A DNA stretch of 64,000 bases from JBQLZQ01 sp052168355 (GTDB lineage Bacteria > Pseudomonadota > Alphaproteobacteria > DSM-16000 > Inquilinaceae): NCBI GenBank assembly GCA_052168355.1, contig JBQLZQ010000084.1:62001-126000 (forward strand), read 5' to 3'. The position numbers and the translations under genes are program-made. The notes below the pieces were generated by a model, which worked only from the letters and a program-made list of their open reading frames with translations, made no database searches and had not been told where the DNA came from. Position 1 is the first letter of the stretch; the number at the start of each line of letters is the position of its first letter. Of this stretch, positions 7,784-17,318 are shown in pieces.

Positions 7784-9253
7784 TCACCCCGCCCGCAGCC
7801 GGACAAGGGCATGGTTGATGTCGCGGGCGGCCTCATAGGCCGGCCGGTATAGGCCGAAAAGGTCGTCGTAGAGCGCCCGCCGTTCGGGGTTCGGGGCATA
7901 CTCGCGGTCATAGGTGACGATGTCGTCCAGGGCGTGGGCCAGGTCCGGCTGCAGACCGGCGGCGACGCAGGCGATCGCCGCGGCTCCAAGGACGCCCGTA
8001 TGCCGGACGGCAAGCCTCTTGAGCCGGCGGTCAAGGACATCCGCGCGGATCTGGTTCCAGATGTCGGAGGCAAACCCGCCGCCCCCGCAGCCGACGGTAT
8101 CGGGCCTGATCGTCGCCGAAGCGTCCAGCGCCTCGAACAGAAGACGGACGGCAAGGGCGACGCCCTCGTACACGGCGCGCGCCATGTCCGCGTCATCCAT
8201 GCCCGAGGAAAGGCCCAGGAATGTGCCGCGCGCATTGGCGTCCCACAGGGGGGCCCGTTCGCCCGCCAGATGCGGGAGAAAGAGAGCGACGGGGTGGCGG
8301 AAATCGCTTCTCGTGGCGGCCTCCGCCATGTCGGACGGTGTCTTGCCGAACGCCCTGCAGAACCACTCGACGGCGGTGCCGCCGGACTGGGTTGGACCCG
8401 AATGCAGGGTGATCTCCCCGTAGCGCGGGAAAACGAGAACGCCGGGCGTGGGGCTTGAGCGCTTGGAAACAATCCCAAGGATTTCGCTGGTACCGCTCAG
8501 ATACATCGCATCGCCATCGCGGCGGACGCCAACGCCAAACATTCCGGCCCAGGCGTCCATGACACCGACGGAAATGGGGATGCCGGGCAGGTGATCGGCA
8601 AGCCGGACATGGCCCGCGACACCGGTCGGATCGGACAGCGCGACAAGGCGATCCGACGCGCCCGGGACGAGATCGAGCAAATCCGGAACATAGGAGAGGT
8701 CGTTGCCGACCAGGCCGATGTTCGACAGCGGGTCGCTTCCCCAGACCCCGGTCAGCTTCAGGATCGCATAGTCCTTGGGCAGCAGGACCGCCCGGGTTCT
8801 TTCGTAGAGGGCGGGCGCGTTGCGCGCCATCCACGCCATCCGGCTGAGGCAGTGGCTGGCGTCTATCGGCATGGGCGCGCCCCACCAGCGGATCCGGTCG
8901 TCCGGGGTCACTCGCGCGTCGAGATCGGCGGCCGCCCCGGCGCAGCGTCCGTCCTGCCAAACGATCGCCGGCGCCAAGGGAGTGCCGGCCGCATCGACGA
9001 ACAGATGGGTGTTCACCTGCGATGTAATTCCGATGGCTCGGATGCGGTCGGCAAGGCCATGGCCGCGGGCCGCGTCGAAGATCTCATCGATTCGGGACAT
9101 CCAGTCGTCGGGCGACTGCTCGACGATGTTGCCATGTCGCCGGGTCGGGTAGGTCGAGGCGTAGGCGTAGTGTTCCGTGCCGTTGAGATCGAAGACGGCC
9201 GCTTTGACGGCGCTGGTGCCGATGTCGATTCCCACGACAAGCTCTTCGACCAT
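7784..9253 (-). CDS. FGGY-family carbohydrate kinase (xylulokinase-like)
   Basis: A 489-residue sugar kinase. The N-terminal ATPase motif is VVGIDIGTSAVKAAVFDLNG, and IRAIGITSQVNTHLFVDAAG and PAIVWQDGRC follow as in xylulokinases and related FGGY enzymes. The C-terminal domain has GCGGGGFASDIWNQIRADVL, matching the family's second signature. The ATG at 9253 (MVEELVVGID) is preferred to an upstream TTG. The gene precedes the binding-protein, ATPase and permease genes in the same direction, so it probably phosphorylates the imported sugar. The substrate among xylulose, ribulose, glycerol-like or polyol compounds is not resolved. Confidence 0.92.
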   Translation of the reverse strand: MVEELVVGIDIGTSAVKAAVFDLNGTEHYAYASTYPTRRHGNIVEQSPDDWMSRIDEIFDAARGHGLADRIRAIGITSQVNTHLFVDAAGTPLAPAIVWQDGRCAGAAADLDARVTPDDRIRWWGAPMPIDASHCLSRMAWMARNAPALYERTRAVLLPKDYAILKLTGVWGSDPLSNIGLVGNDLSYVPDLLDLVPGASDRLVALSDPTGVAGHVRLADHLPGIPISVGVMDAWAGMFGVGVRRDGDAMYLSGTSEILGIVSKRSSPTPGVLVFPRYGEITLHSGPTQSGGTAVEWFCRAFGKTPSDMAEAATRSDFRHPVALFLPHLAGERAPLWDANARGTFLGLSSGMDDADMARAVYEGVALAVRLLFEALDASATIRPDTVGCGGGGFASDIWNQIRADVLDRRLKRLAVRHTGVLGAAAIACVAAGLQPDLAHALDDIVTYDREYAPNPERRALYDDLFGLYRPAYEAARDINHALVRLRAG

Positions 9254-9433
9254 CGGGCATTCTCGCGTTTCCTGCAAATGTGCCGGCGCATGCTACCTCC
9301 GGACGGCCGGCTGTCGATATCCAATGTTCGATTTCATGCCGCCTGCCGTTGGCGATGCCCCTTGAAAGACGGTTTAGAGAATACGGCATCGTCGACCTGC
9401 CGCGACACTTGCGGCAGATCCTTTGCCCAGCGG

Positions 9434-11116
9434 TCACTCGTCGTACTCAAAGGCGCCGGGGTCCGGCCATGCCGGGCCATCGCCATCCCCGTCCACCGCG
9501 CGAGGGAAGCCGCCGGACCGCTGGTCGGTGAACGGGAACGGCAATACCATCCCCCTATCGAGCGGATTGAAGGCGATGCTCCCCTCTCCCGGAACGCTGA
9601 ATGGATAGATCGGCGTGAAACCGCCCCGGTCGTCGAGAGCGCCAAAACCATTGAGCGAGACATCGACATGGTCGGTGCTCTGCGCGGCGGGTGTGCCGGT
9701 CAGCGTGCAGGGCGCTTCGATCACATTGCCGCCAAGCGTTGTCATCGGCCCGGAACAGTGGACGGCCGTGTTGTTGATGGCCAGCACGTTGCGCAGGGTG
9801 GTATCGGCGGCGCCATCGCTGGAAATCAGCGTCCGGTCGCCAATCCTGTTTTCCGAGAAGGTCACGAACGCCAGGTCCATCTGCCCTTCGTTTCGCAGCA
9901 CGGTCACCGGCGATCTGCCGTTCCATTTGTGATCATGGATGGTCACGTTTTCCAGGGTGAACGTGCCGTCATCATCATTGTGGATCGCGTTGCCGAAGCG
10001 GGCATCGTTGTAGGCAAGCAGCCCCCGGCGCAGGGTGGCGGTGCCGGTGTTGAAGATCCCGCCGCCTTGCGGATTGGCCACATTCTCACCCACGACGTTG
10101 TGGGTGAGTGCGATGTCATGGGCGACCATCAGACCGTCGTTCTGGATGGCCCCGCCGCCGATACCGGTCGCGAAGGGCTTTGTCACCTCGTTGTCGGCCA
10201 GCGCCACCTGCTCCAGGACAAGGGTTCCCTCGTTCAGAATGCCGCCGCCGGGGCCATCGCTGCTGCCATTGACCACGGCAAGAGTGCGCAGCCGCAGCAC
10301 CGTCCCCGTGCCGCCGACCTGAAAGACCCTGTCGATCCCATTGCCGTCCACCTTGACGAACTGGGTGTTGCTCGCCGCATCGTCGGTCAGGTTGGCCGCC
10401 GGATCGTTCGATTCGACGAGGAAATCCCAGACGTCGCGGCTGGCGCCCGACGTCGCCTCGATGGTGACCGACTCGGTGATGTCCAGATCGAGGATGGAAT
10501 CGTTGATTCCATCGCCCGTCTCCGTCTCGGCTCCGGTTTCGGTGCGCGTCAGGACGTAGCGGTCGATGGGGACGCGGATCAGGTCCGTGCCGGGCTTGGC
10601 GTTGGCCTCCATCACGGCCGCCCGCAAGGTGCAGAAAACCTCGCCGCCGACGACGGCGCCGCAGGTGCCGTTGCCGGGAATCAGATCCGGGAAATCTCCG
10701 TCATGATTGACCGTGAATGTCTGGGAGACGTCGCCGACGAAATCCGCACACTCCTCCGGCTGACCCGTGATGGCGTGGGTGAACAGCCCCGCCTCGGGGA
10801 ACCGGTCGACCGGATCGGAAAACAAGCCGCCGGTCGTCACTTCGACCTCGAACTCGGCAATGCCGGAGCAGACGCCGATGGGCAGTTGTCCCTGATAAAG
10901 GTCACCGCCTGCCGGGCTCATCGTATCGACCCCGACGCCGGGCACGATGAGATCGACATTCTGCACGGTGGCGTTGGTTTCGACCCGGACCGTGAATGTC
11001 TGGGCGTTGAGGGGCGGGTTGTAGCTGAGTGTGGGGCTGGTTTCGTCCGTAACCTCGACCGCGCACGCCCCCAAGGTAACCACTCCGGCGACGCCAAGAC
11101 CTCGCAAAATGCTCAT
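9434..11116 (-). CDS. CSLREA-domain beta-helix lipoprotein
   Basis: A 560-residue secreted protein. The N terminus (MSILRGLGVAGVVTLGACAV) has a lipobox LGAC, so it is probably a lipoprotein. Residues about 140-190 contain the CSLREA-like pattern: FTVNHDGDFPDLIPGNGTC, then FCTLRAAVMEANAKPGTD. The rest has repeated short strands of parallel beta-helix type (LNEGTLVLEQVALADNEV, NDGLMVAHDIALTHNVVG, NTGTATLRRGLLAYND). Such proteins act outside the cell as adhesins or polysaccharide-binding proteins. It lies upstream of the kinase operon in the same direction but 180 bases away, so linkage is uncertain. Confidence 0.82.
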   Translation of the reverse strand: MSILRGLGVAGVVTLGACAVEVTDETSPTLSYNPPLNAQTFTVRVETNATVQNVDLIVPGVGVDTMSPAGGDLYQGQLPIGVCSGIAEFEVEVTTGGLFSDPVDRFPEAGLFTHAITGQPEECADFVGDVSQTFTVNHDGDFPDLIPGNGTCGAVVGGEVFCTLRAAVMEANAKPGTDLIRVPIDRYVLTRTETGAETETGDGINDSILDLDITESVTIEATSGASRDVWDFLVESNDPAANLTDDAASNTQFVKVDGNGIDRVFQVGGTGTVLRLRTLAVVNGSSDGPGGGILNEGTLVLEQVALADNEVTKPFATGIGGGAIQNDGLMVAHDIALTHNVVGENVANPQGGGIFNTGTATLRRGLLAYNDARFGNAIHNDDDGTFTLENVTIHDHKWNGRSPVTVLRNEGQMDLAFVTFSENRIGDRTLISSDGAADTTLRNVLAINNTAVHCSGPMTTLGGNVIEAPCTLTGTPAAQSTDHVDVSLNGFGALDDRGGFTPIYPFSVPGEGSIAFNPLDRGMVLPFPFTDQRSGGFPRAVDGDGDGPAWPDPGAFEYDE

Positions 11117-11384
11117 CTCTATTCCTCCGAACGAAATAAATAATCCAACAGGGAAGAAAGCCTATTATATGCGCGAGTCCTGTGGCTGTGACATCGTTCA
11201 CTGCAGATCTGGATTCGATGATTCGCATTCCGCTTGGACATTTGGCTCGTCTATCAGGGACGTGACCTGGACCGGCGCATAGAGAGCGGTGGAGAGCCTG
11301 GGACGATCACCGGAGAAGCGCCACGGTGCCGCGGAACATTCCGCACGGCCTGTCGTTTCTCTCGGATTACCGATCGGAGTGGAC

Positions 11385-12809
11385 ATGGCCGAAACACAAA
11401 AAAAGAAGACGCGGAGAAAGAAGTCCGGCCCCACGGCCGCCAAGGCGTCAAGCAAGGCGGCGGGAAGGGTCGAGGAGTTTCGCGACCTCGCGCGCCGCCT
11501 CGCCGCACGCGAGCATGCCGTCCTTCCGATCGTGCTCACCGGTCAGGCAAGACGCGAGCACGTCCGTTCGACCATCCGAGAGGACCACGCCATACGGATC
11601 GAGCAACGCTCCCACGGCGCAAGGAAGAAGTTCGACGAATTGGCCGACGATCTCTTCAAGTTCTTCCGTGGCACCGCGCTTCTGTTCTACCGCGACATGG
11701 TGGGCCAGGACGCGCACATGCCAACGGTGATGAGTCTGGGTGACGTCCACCCCTCGAACTTCGGCGTCATGCCCGACAAGAACGGGGCACCGATCTTTGG
11801 CGCCAACGATTTCGACGAGGCTGTCTACGCGCCCTTCACATGGGACATCAAACGCGGCGCGGTCGGCTTCTGGGTCGCGGCACGCCAAGCCGGGGCGATG
11901 AAGCGGAAGAGGTGTCGGAAGATCGTCGTTGAATTCGTCGAGGGTTATCTCGACGCGATGGAGGACTACGCCGCGTCCGCCACCGAGAAAAACGACCACT
12001 ATCGGATGGACAACTCGCCGTCGGTGATACGGACCCTGTTCGAAGCGGCTTGGGAAGACCGTCGCGATTGGCTTTGGGATGACTATCTCAAGCCTTCGGG
12101 GCGGGGCTTTCGGGCCAATGACGAGCTTCAACCGGTTTCGGGCGAGGTGGCGAAGTTCCAGAAAGCGCTCGACGATCTCGCCAAGGCGAAGGGCCTCGAC
12201 GTGCCGGACCGCGCGGGCGAATTGAAGGTCAAGGACGTCTGCGTGCGCCACGGGCAGGGCACGGCGTCGCTGGGACTGCCGCGCTACTACGTCCTGGTCG
12301 AGGGGCCGTCGAAAGATGCCAGCGACGATCTCATCATCGAATTCAAGCACGCCCGGCTTTCCGCCCTGGAGGGGCTGACGCCGCCGTCGGACTTTCACGC
12401 GGGCGCAAAGGCCGACCGTATCGCGCACGGCCAGGCGGTGCAGCTGGCCCATGGCGATATCTTCTACGGCGCGGTGGAAATCGACGGCGAAAGCTTCATG
12501 AGCCGGGAACGCGCGCCCTTTCGCGACGATATCGACCTGGAGGATCTGAGCTACAAGACCTGGAAGCAATACGCCCGGATCTGCGGCGCGGCCCTGGCGC
12601 AGTCGCATGCGCTGTCCGACGATCTGGGCAAGATCGACTACGACGTCGAACCGTCCATCGTCGCGGCCGCCAGTCCGCGCGCCCTGTTCGTCGCGGATAT
12701 GATCGGGTTCACGCAAGAGGCCGTCGATCGCCTCAAGGCCGATCATGCCTTCTTTCGAGAGGATCACGCCCACGGCGCCTTCGACAGCGTCGACATGGTG
12801 TATCGCTGA
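11385..12809 (+). CDS. DUF2252 family protein
   Basis: A 474-residue protein. After a basic Lys/Ala-rich N terminus (AETQKKKTRRKKSGP), it has DUF2252 signatures: a MPTVMSLGDVHPSNFGVM stretch and FGANDFDEAVYAPFTWDIKR. These resemble the catalytic loop (GDxHxxN) and metal-binding D of the protein-kinase-like/APH fold. A later LAQSHALSDD segment is also typical. The family is widespread and uncharacterised; a kinase-like phosphotransfer activity is inferred from fold resemblance only. The ATG at 11385 follows a CGGAG ribosome site. The gene is divergent from the CSLREA lipoprotein gene. Confidence 0.85.
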   Translation: MAETQKKKTRRKKSGPTAAKASSKAAGRVEEFRDLARRLAAREHAVLPIVLTGQARREHVRSTIREDHAIRIEQRSHGARKKFDELADDLFKFFRGTALLFYRDMVGQDAHMPTVMSLGDVHPSNFGVMPDKNGAPIFGANDFDEAVYAPFTWDIKRGAVGFWVAARQAGAMKRKRCRKIVVEFVEGYLDAMEDYAASATEKNDHYRMDNSPSVIRTLFEAAWEDRRDWLWDDYLKPSGRGFRANDELQPVSGEVAKFQKALDDLAKAKGLDVPDRAGELKVKDVCVRHGQGTASLGLPRYYVLVEGPSKDASDDLIIEFKHARLSALEGLTPPSDFHAGAKADRIAHGQAVQLAHGDIFYGAVEIDGESFMSRERAPFRDDIDLEDLSYKTWKQYARICGAALAQSHALSDDLGKIDYDVEPSIVAAASPRALFVADMIGFTQEAVDRLKADHAFFREDHAHGAFDSVDMVYR

Positions 12810-12946
12810 CGCTACTGCCCGACGCGACGCCATCCGCCAAGGGGTCGAGGCGAACGTGCGGCGACACGATTTTCCCTGTTCCGGAGTCCGGGCCCGGCTA
12901 TCCGCGTTGGTCGCCGCTATGGTGGGGATCGGATGGATACCGTGGG

Positions 12947-14146
12947 TCAGGGCCGGAGAAAGCCGCCCGCATCCGGCGTATAGCGGGCCAGCCGTTCGGG
13001 ATCGATAGTCACGCCGATGCCGGGCAGGTCGGGGATGGCGAGGTACCCCTGGTCGTCCAGGCGGAAGGGTTCGGGGGTGAGGTCGTCGACATAGGCGCTG
13101 CCGCCGATATACTCGACCAGATCGCAATCGGGGAACGCGGCGGCAAGCTGCAGGTCGGCGGCCAGGCCGACGGCGGTGTTCCATCCGTGCCCGACATATT
13201 TGACGCCGAACTCCTGGGCCAGCCAGGCGATGCGGCGCTGTTCGCTGATGCCGCCGACCTTGGTGACGTCGGGCTGAACGATGTCGAACGCGCCGCGCGC
13301 GATCCAGGGAACGAACGACTGCCGCCGGGTCAACACCTCGCCGCCGGCGATCGGCACCGGGCTCTCCTTCCTGAGCGTGATGAAGTCTTCCAGCGCGTCG
13401 GGCTTGAGCGCTTCCTCGAACCACCCCACGTCGTGATCGCCCAACATGCGGGCCGTGTTCAGCGCCCATTTCAGACCGTTGGGCCAATAGGCGTCGCTGG
13501 CGCCGGCATCGACGAACAGCTTGCAGTCCGGACCGATCGCCTGGCGGGCGGCGCGCACGATGGTCTCGTCTGACCGCGCGCTGTCGCGGCGGCCGAAGGG
13601 TCCCCACCCGATCTTGAAGGCCCGGAACCCGTGCTCGAGATGCTCGGCCAGGAGATCGCTCATGCGCGCGGGCTCGTCCATCAGCAGCGAGCAGTAGGGC
13701 TGCACGCGGTCGCGATACCGGCCGCCGAGCAGGCGCCCCGCCGAAAGACCCGTCGCCTTGCCCAGGATGTCCCACAAGGCGATGTCGATACCGCTGATCG
13801 TGTGGGTCAGGGTGCCGCCGCGGCCCATCCAGAAGGTGTTCTGGTGCAGTTTTTCGCCGACCCGTTCTGGCTCCAGCGCGTTCTCCCCCAGGAAAAGCGG
13901 TTCGAGCACGCCAAGCGCGGCCTGAACGAGGCGGCCGTCGGTGAATACGCTGCCATACCCCGTCAACCCGGCATCGGTGTGAACGGCGATCAGGGCGTGC
14001 ACCGAATCCTCGGCCCTGATCTCGTTGGACCAACCGCCATGCGGGCTTTCGCCCAGAAGCGGCGCGGCGCGCACCGCGGTGATGCGCGCCGGCGCCAGAG
14101 ACGGTCGCTCAGCCCCCCTCCCAGGCGATTCGGTCGCCGAACTCAT
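12947..14146 (-). CDS. Mandelate racemase/muconate lactonizing enzyme family protein
   Basis: A 399-residue enolase-superfamily protein. The N-terminal capping domain is followed by a TIM barrel with metal ligands in LFVDAG (Asp), WFEEAL (Glu) and IAGGE (Glu). FRAFKIGWGPFG supplies the lysine-strand motif, and a C-terminal VGHGWNTAVG holds the likely general acid/base His. These enzymes abstract a proton next to a carboxylate, often as acid-sugar dehydratases or racemases. The substrate is not identifiable. The gene is divergent from a related enzyme at 14266-15444, with about 120 bases between them. Confidence 0.9.
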   Translation of the reverse strand: MSSATESPGRGAERPSLAPARITAVRAAPLLGESPHGGWSNEIRAEDSVHALIAVHTDAGLTGYGSVFTDGRLVQAALGVLEPLFLGENALEPERVGEKLHQNTFWMGRGGTLTHTISGIDIALWDILGKATGLSAGRLLGGRYRDRVQPYCSLLMDEPARMSDLLAEHLEHGFRAFKIGWGPFGRRDSARSDETIVRAARQAIGPDCKLFVDAGASDAYWPNGLKWALNTARMLGDHDVGWFEEALKPDALEDFITLRKESPVPIAGGEVLTRRQSFVPWIARGAFDIVQPDVTKVGGISEQRRIAWLAQEFGVKYVGHGWNTAVGLAADLQLAAAFPDCDLVEYIGGSAYVDDLTPEPFRLDDQGYLAIPDLPGIGVTIDPERLARYTPDAGGFLRP

Positions 14147-14265
14147 GGTCCATCCCTTCGTCTACGATTTGCGCGCGAACCAACCCCGGCCGCCCGAACA
14201 CTTGTCATATGCACTCCAACCATACGACAAAGCCCGCTTCAACGGACGCGTTCGGAAAGCAGGTT

Positions 14266-15444
14266 ATGAAGATCGAGGCGGTCGACCTTTTCTATTTCGC
14301 CATGCCGGATATCACAACGGAGGCCGATGGCAGCCAGGACGCGCTGATCGTGCGGGTGGTCGGCGACGGGCTGATCGGCTGGGGCGAGTGCGAGGCGGCG
14401 CCGCTGCCGTCCATCGCCGCCTTTGTCTGCCCGATGTCGCACGGCGTGTGCCGGCCGGTCGGCGCATCGGTGCTGAGCCAAAGGCTCGACGGCCCCGACG
14501 ACATCGCCCGTATCGCCGCGCGGGTCGAGTACGACTCCATGGACCTACTGCAGGCCGCCCATGTCTTTTCCGGGGTGGAGATGGCCCTGTGGGATCTTCT
14601 CGGGAAAAAGCGGGGAGAGCCGGTGTGGCGCTTGATCGGCCATCGGCAATCCCATCCGAAGGTGCCCTATGCCTCGCTGCTGTTCGGAGACACGCCGCAG
14701 CAGACCCTGGACCGCGCAAGACAAGCCGCCGCCGACGGGTTCCAGGCCGCCAAGTTCGGCTGGGGGCCGATCAGCCGCGCCGACGCAGCGACGGACGCCG
14801 ACCATTTCGCGGCCGCGCGCGAAGGCATCGGCCCCGATGCCCACCTGATGGTCGATGTCGGACAGATCTTCGGTGAGGATGTCGAGCGCGCCGCCGACCG
14901 CCTGCCGGGGCTGGAGGCGGCGCGGGCGTTGTGGCTGGAGGAACCGTTCCAGGCCAGCGCCTACGAGGCCTATGGCGCGTTGGCGGCGCGCGGATCGGCG
15001 GTCAAGCTGGCCGGCGGCGAAGGCGCCCACAACGTCCCCATGGCCCGTCATCTGATGGTTTATGGCGGTGTCGGTTTTATCCAGATCGACTGCGGGCGCG
15101 TCGGCGGGATCGGGCCGGCCAAGAGGATCGCCGATCTGGCGGTCGAGCGCGGTGTCACCTACGTCAACCACACCTTCACCTCGCACCTGGCGCTGTCGGC
15201 GTCGCTGCAGCCCTTCGCCGGTCTGGCCGATCATCGCATCTGCGAATATCCGGCGGCGCCCAAGGCCCTGGCCGTCGCCCTGTCGGCCAACCATCTGGAC
15301 CGTAACGCCGACGGTCTGGTCGCCGCGCCCGACCGGCCGGGCCTGGGGATCGAGGTCGACCTTGGGCGCCTCAAGCCCTATCTGGTCGACACCGAGATCC
15401 GGGTGAGGGGCGAGGTCCTCTACCGCACGCCGCCGCTGTCCTGA
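14266..15444 (+). CDS. Mandelate racemase/muconate lactonizing enzyme family protein (second)
   Basis: A 392-residue enolase-superfamily protein. It shares the K-x-GWGP strand (AAKFGWGPISRAD) with its divergent neighbour. Metal ligands are visible in LMVDVG, WLEEPF and LAGGEG, and the catalytic His is expected in VNHTFTSHLALS. The ATG at 14266 (MKIEAVDLFYF) starts the conserved capping domain. The two proteins are only moderately similar, so they are paralogs that may act on stereoisomers or on successive intermediates (inference). No transporter or aldolase sits beside them. Confidence 0.9.
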   Translation: MKIEAVDLFYFAMPDITTEADGSQDALIVRVVGDGLIGWGECEAAPLPSIAAFVCPMSHGVCRPVGASVLSQRLDGPDDIARIAARVEYDSMDLLQAAHVFSGVEMALWDLLGKKRGEPVWRLIGHRQSHPKVPYASLLFGDTPQQTLDRARQAAADGFQAAKFGWGPISRADAATDADHFAAAREGIGPDAHLMVDVGQIFGEDVERAADRLPGLEAARALWLEEPFQASAYEAYGALAARGSAVKLAGGEGAHNVPMARHLMVYGGVGFIQIDCGRVGGIGPAKRIADLAVERGVTYVNHTFTSHLALSASLQPFAGLADHRICEYPAAPKALAVALSANHLDRNADGLVAAPDRPGLGIEVDLGRLKPYLVDTEIRVRGEVLYRTPPLS

Positions 15445-15493
15445 CGGGGCACGGGTGCGATTGCCATGGGTCGGCATTCGGCCCCGATTGACG

Positions 15494-16924
15494 TTACGGG
15501 AAATCCGTTTCGTCGACCGGTGCCCGGCCGGACCGAGGCGCCGGGGCGCCGGCCGGGTCGGCGGACGTGACCTTGGACAGCACCCCTTCCAGAAGCGGCG
15601 TCATGACCCGCAGGCGCCGGGCCCGGATGACTAGATCCCACAGCGGCTCGAACTTCTTCCAGCCGGCGGCGTAGAAGAAATGCTTGGCCCGGTGCCGGGA
15701 CGTCTCATGGGACAAGGACGCCTGGACAATGTTTCCCCACCCGTAGAAGTCCCGGTAGGCCCGATCATACCCGGCCTTGAGCTGGTCGGGAGTCAGACGG
15801 GCCGGCCGATAGACCACGTGGCGGGTGTCGTACAGATCCCAGTCGTGGGAGGTGATGCGCCCCTGCGCCGCCAGGTCGGCATGCAGCCGGGTGCCCGGAT
15901 ATGGTGTCTGGATATGGAACGTGGCGGTGGTGATGCCGTTGCGCACCGCCCAGTCGACGGCGCGGTCGAACACGTCTTCCTCATCCTCGTCCATGCCGAA
16001 TACGAACGACCCGTTGATCATGATGCCAAGGTCGCTGAGACGACGGGCCACCGCCTCGTAGTCGCGGGCGAGGTTCTGCTTCTTGTTGCTGGCCAGGAGG
16101 TTTTGCGGATTGAACGTCTCGAACCCGACGAACAGGCTGCGCAGACCGGCCTCGGCCGCGCGCTCGATCAGGTCGCCGCGCAGCACCGAATCGACCGTCG
16201 CCGCGCCCTGGAACAAACGACCCATGCCGCGCATGCCGGCGAACAGCCCCTCGGCGAACCGCCGGTCGCCGAGCAGATGGTCGTCCAGGAAATAAAGGTG
16301 CCGGCCCGGCAGCCGATCGATTTCGGCCAACGCCTCGTCGATCCGCTGGGTGTAGAAGCCGCGGCCGCCGGCGAAGAAGGCGTCCTTGTAGCAGAAGTCG
16401 CAATGCTGGGGGCAGCCGCGGGTGACGACGATGGAGTTCGGCACCAGATAGCGGTTCCGCTGGATCAGGTCGCGCCGCACCGGCGGCAGACCCTCGATGG
16501 TCCGGCCACCGGAGGATACGTACCGGGCGGCCGGCCGACCGGCCCTGAAATCTTTCAGGAAGCGGGGAAAGGTCTGCTCGCCCGGGCCGATGAACACGGC
16601 GTCGGCGTGGGCCGCCGCCTCGTCCGGCAGGGCGGTGACGTGCAGCCCGCCCAAGGCCACGAAGCACCCCTTGGCCCGATAGAGGTCGGCCAGAGCATAG
16701 GCGCGATAGGCGTTGGTGATGTAGACCTGGATGACGACCAGGTTCGGTGCATCGTCGGTGCGCAGGGTCTGGACATGATCGTCGACCAATTCGGCCTCGT
16801 CATCCGGGTCCAGGAATGCCGCCAGGGTCGCCAACCCCAGGGGCGGGAACAGCGAATATTTGATCGGTCTCCAAAACGGGCTTTCCGCTTCCGTCAGCGC
16901 GGGCAGGATGAATTTCACCTTCAT
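15494..16924 (-). CDS. B12-binding radical SAM protein
   Basis: A 476-residue protein. Residues about 25-140 resemble a cobalamin-binding Rossmann domain (FPPLGLATLAAFLDP, VVIQVYITNAYRAYALAD, CFVALGGLHVTALPDEA). It is followed by a radical SAM barrel with the cluster motif C171-x3-C175-x2-C178 (RGCPQHCDFCY). FVFGMDEDEEDVFDRAVDWA and IQTPYPGTRLHADL are typical barrel segments. Members methylate unreactive carbons or rearrange lipids and natural products; the hopanoid methylases belong to this group. No hopanoid or natural-product genes adjoin it, so no substrate is proposed. A GGGGAGAG ribosome site precedes the ATG. Confidence 0.88.
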   Translation of the reverse strand: MKVKFILPALTEAESPFWRPIKYSLFPPLGLATLAAFLDPDDEAELVDDHVQTLRTDDAPNLVVIQVYITNAYRAYALADLYRAKGCFVALGGLHVTALPDEAAAHADAVFIGPGEQTFPRFLKDFRAGRPAARYVSSGGRTIEGLPPVRRDLIQRNRYLVPNSIVVTRGCPQHCDFCYKDAFFAGGRGFYTQRIDEALAEIDRLPGRHLYFLDDHLLGDRRFAEGLFAGMRGMGRLFQGAATVDSVLRGDLIERAAEAGLRSLFVGFETFNPQNLLASNKKQNLARDYEAVARRLSDLGIMINGSFVFGMDEDEEDVFDRAVDWAVRNGITTATFHIQTPYPGTRLHADLAAQGRITSHDWDLYDTRHVVYRPARLTPDQLKAGYDRAYRDFYGWGNIVQASLSHETSRHRAKHFFYAAGWKKFEPLWDLVIRARRLRVMTPLLEGVLSKVTSADPAGAPAPRSGRAPVDETDFP

Positions 16925-17318
16925 ATGCTCTCCCCAAAGTTGTATTTCTGCCCACGGCGCCGGGCGCGGAGGATCGACGCAAGCGGGGTCACATCGAAAT
17001 GTTCATCCCGGTCTTGGTCGACCCATCCGCCCAGGTCACGGGTTGCTGGTCACGGGTGGACTGTCACGCGTTCGATGATGATGCCGATGGATTGAGGCGA
17101 AGCTTTGGCCCAACGCGACCCGAAATGGGGCGCCCGAACAACCATCGTCGGGTCGGCCAGAAGCGCGTCGAAAGCGCTGCCGCGGCGCCGTGACGGCAGC
17201 GCGAAGGGCAGCACAGTTGTCGATCTAAAAGGCCTTGAAGATTTATCGATGTTCCGCAAGTAATCGAATCAGGTTATAGGGTTCTTTGTTTCGTCGATTG
17301 CCAGATAATAGCGAGGGT
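16925..17318. other. Intergenic region upstream of the histone-like gene
   Basis: Nearly 400 bases without a recognised gene. Small frames on both strands have no family resemblance or good ribosome sites. The right-hand end is AT-richer (17225-17300) and probably holds the promoter of the Lys/Ala-rich protein. No convincing -35/-10 pair was identified. Confidence 0.45.

Noticed and set aside
8591..11143. An 850-codon open frame on the plus strand
   Set aside because: It is antisense to the FGGY kinase and CSLREA lipoprotein genes. Its composition is typical of high-GC shadow frames and it has no domain resemblance.
11448..14033. An 861-codon open frame on the minus strand
   Set aside because: It covers the DUF2252 gene in antisense and the enolase-superfamily gene in a wrong frame; both real genes have clear motifs.
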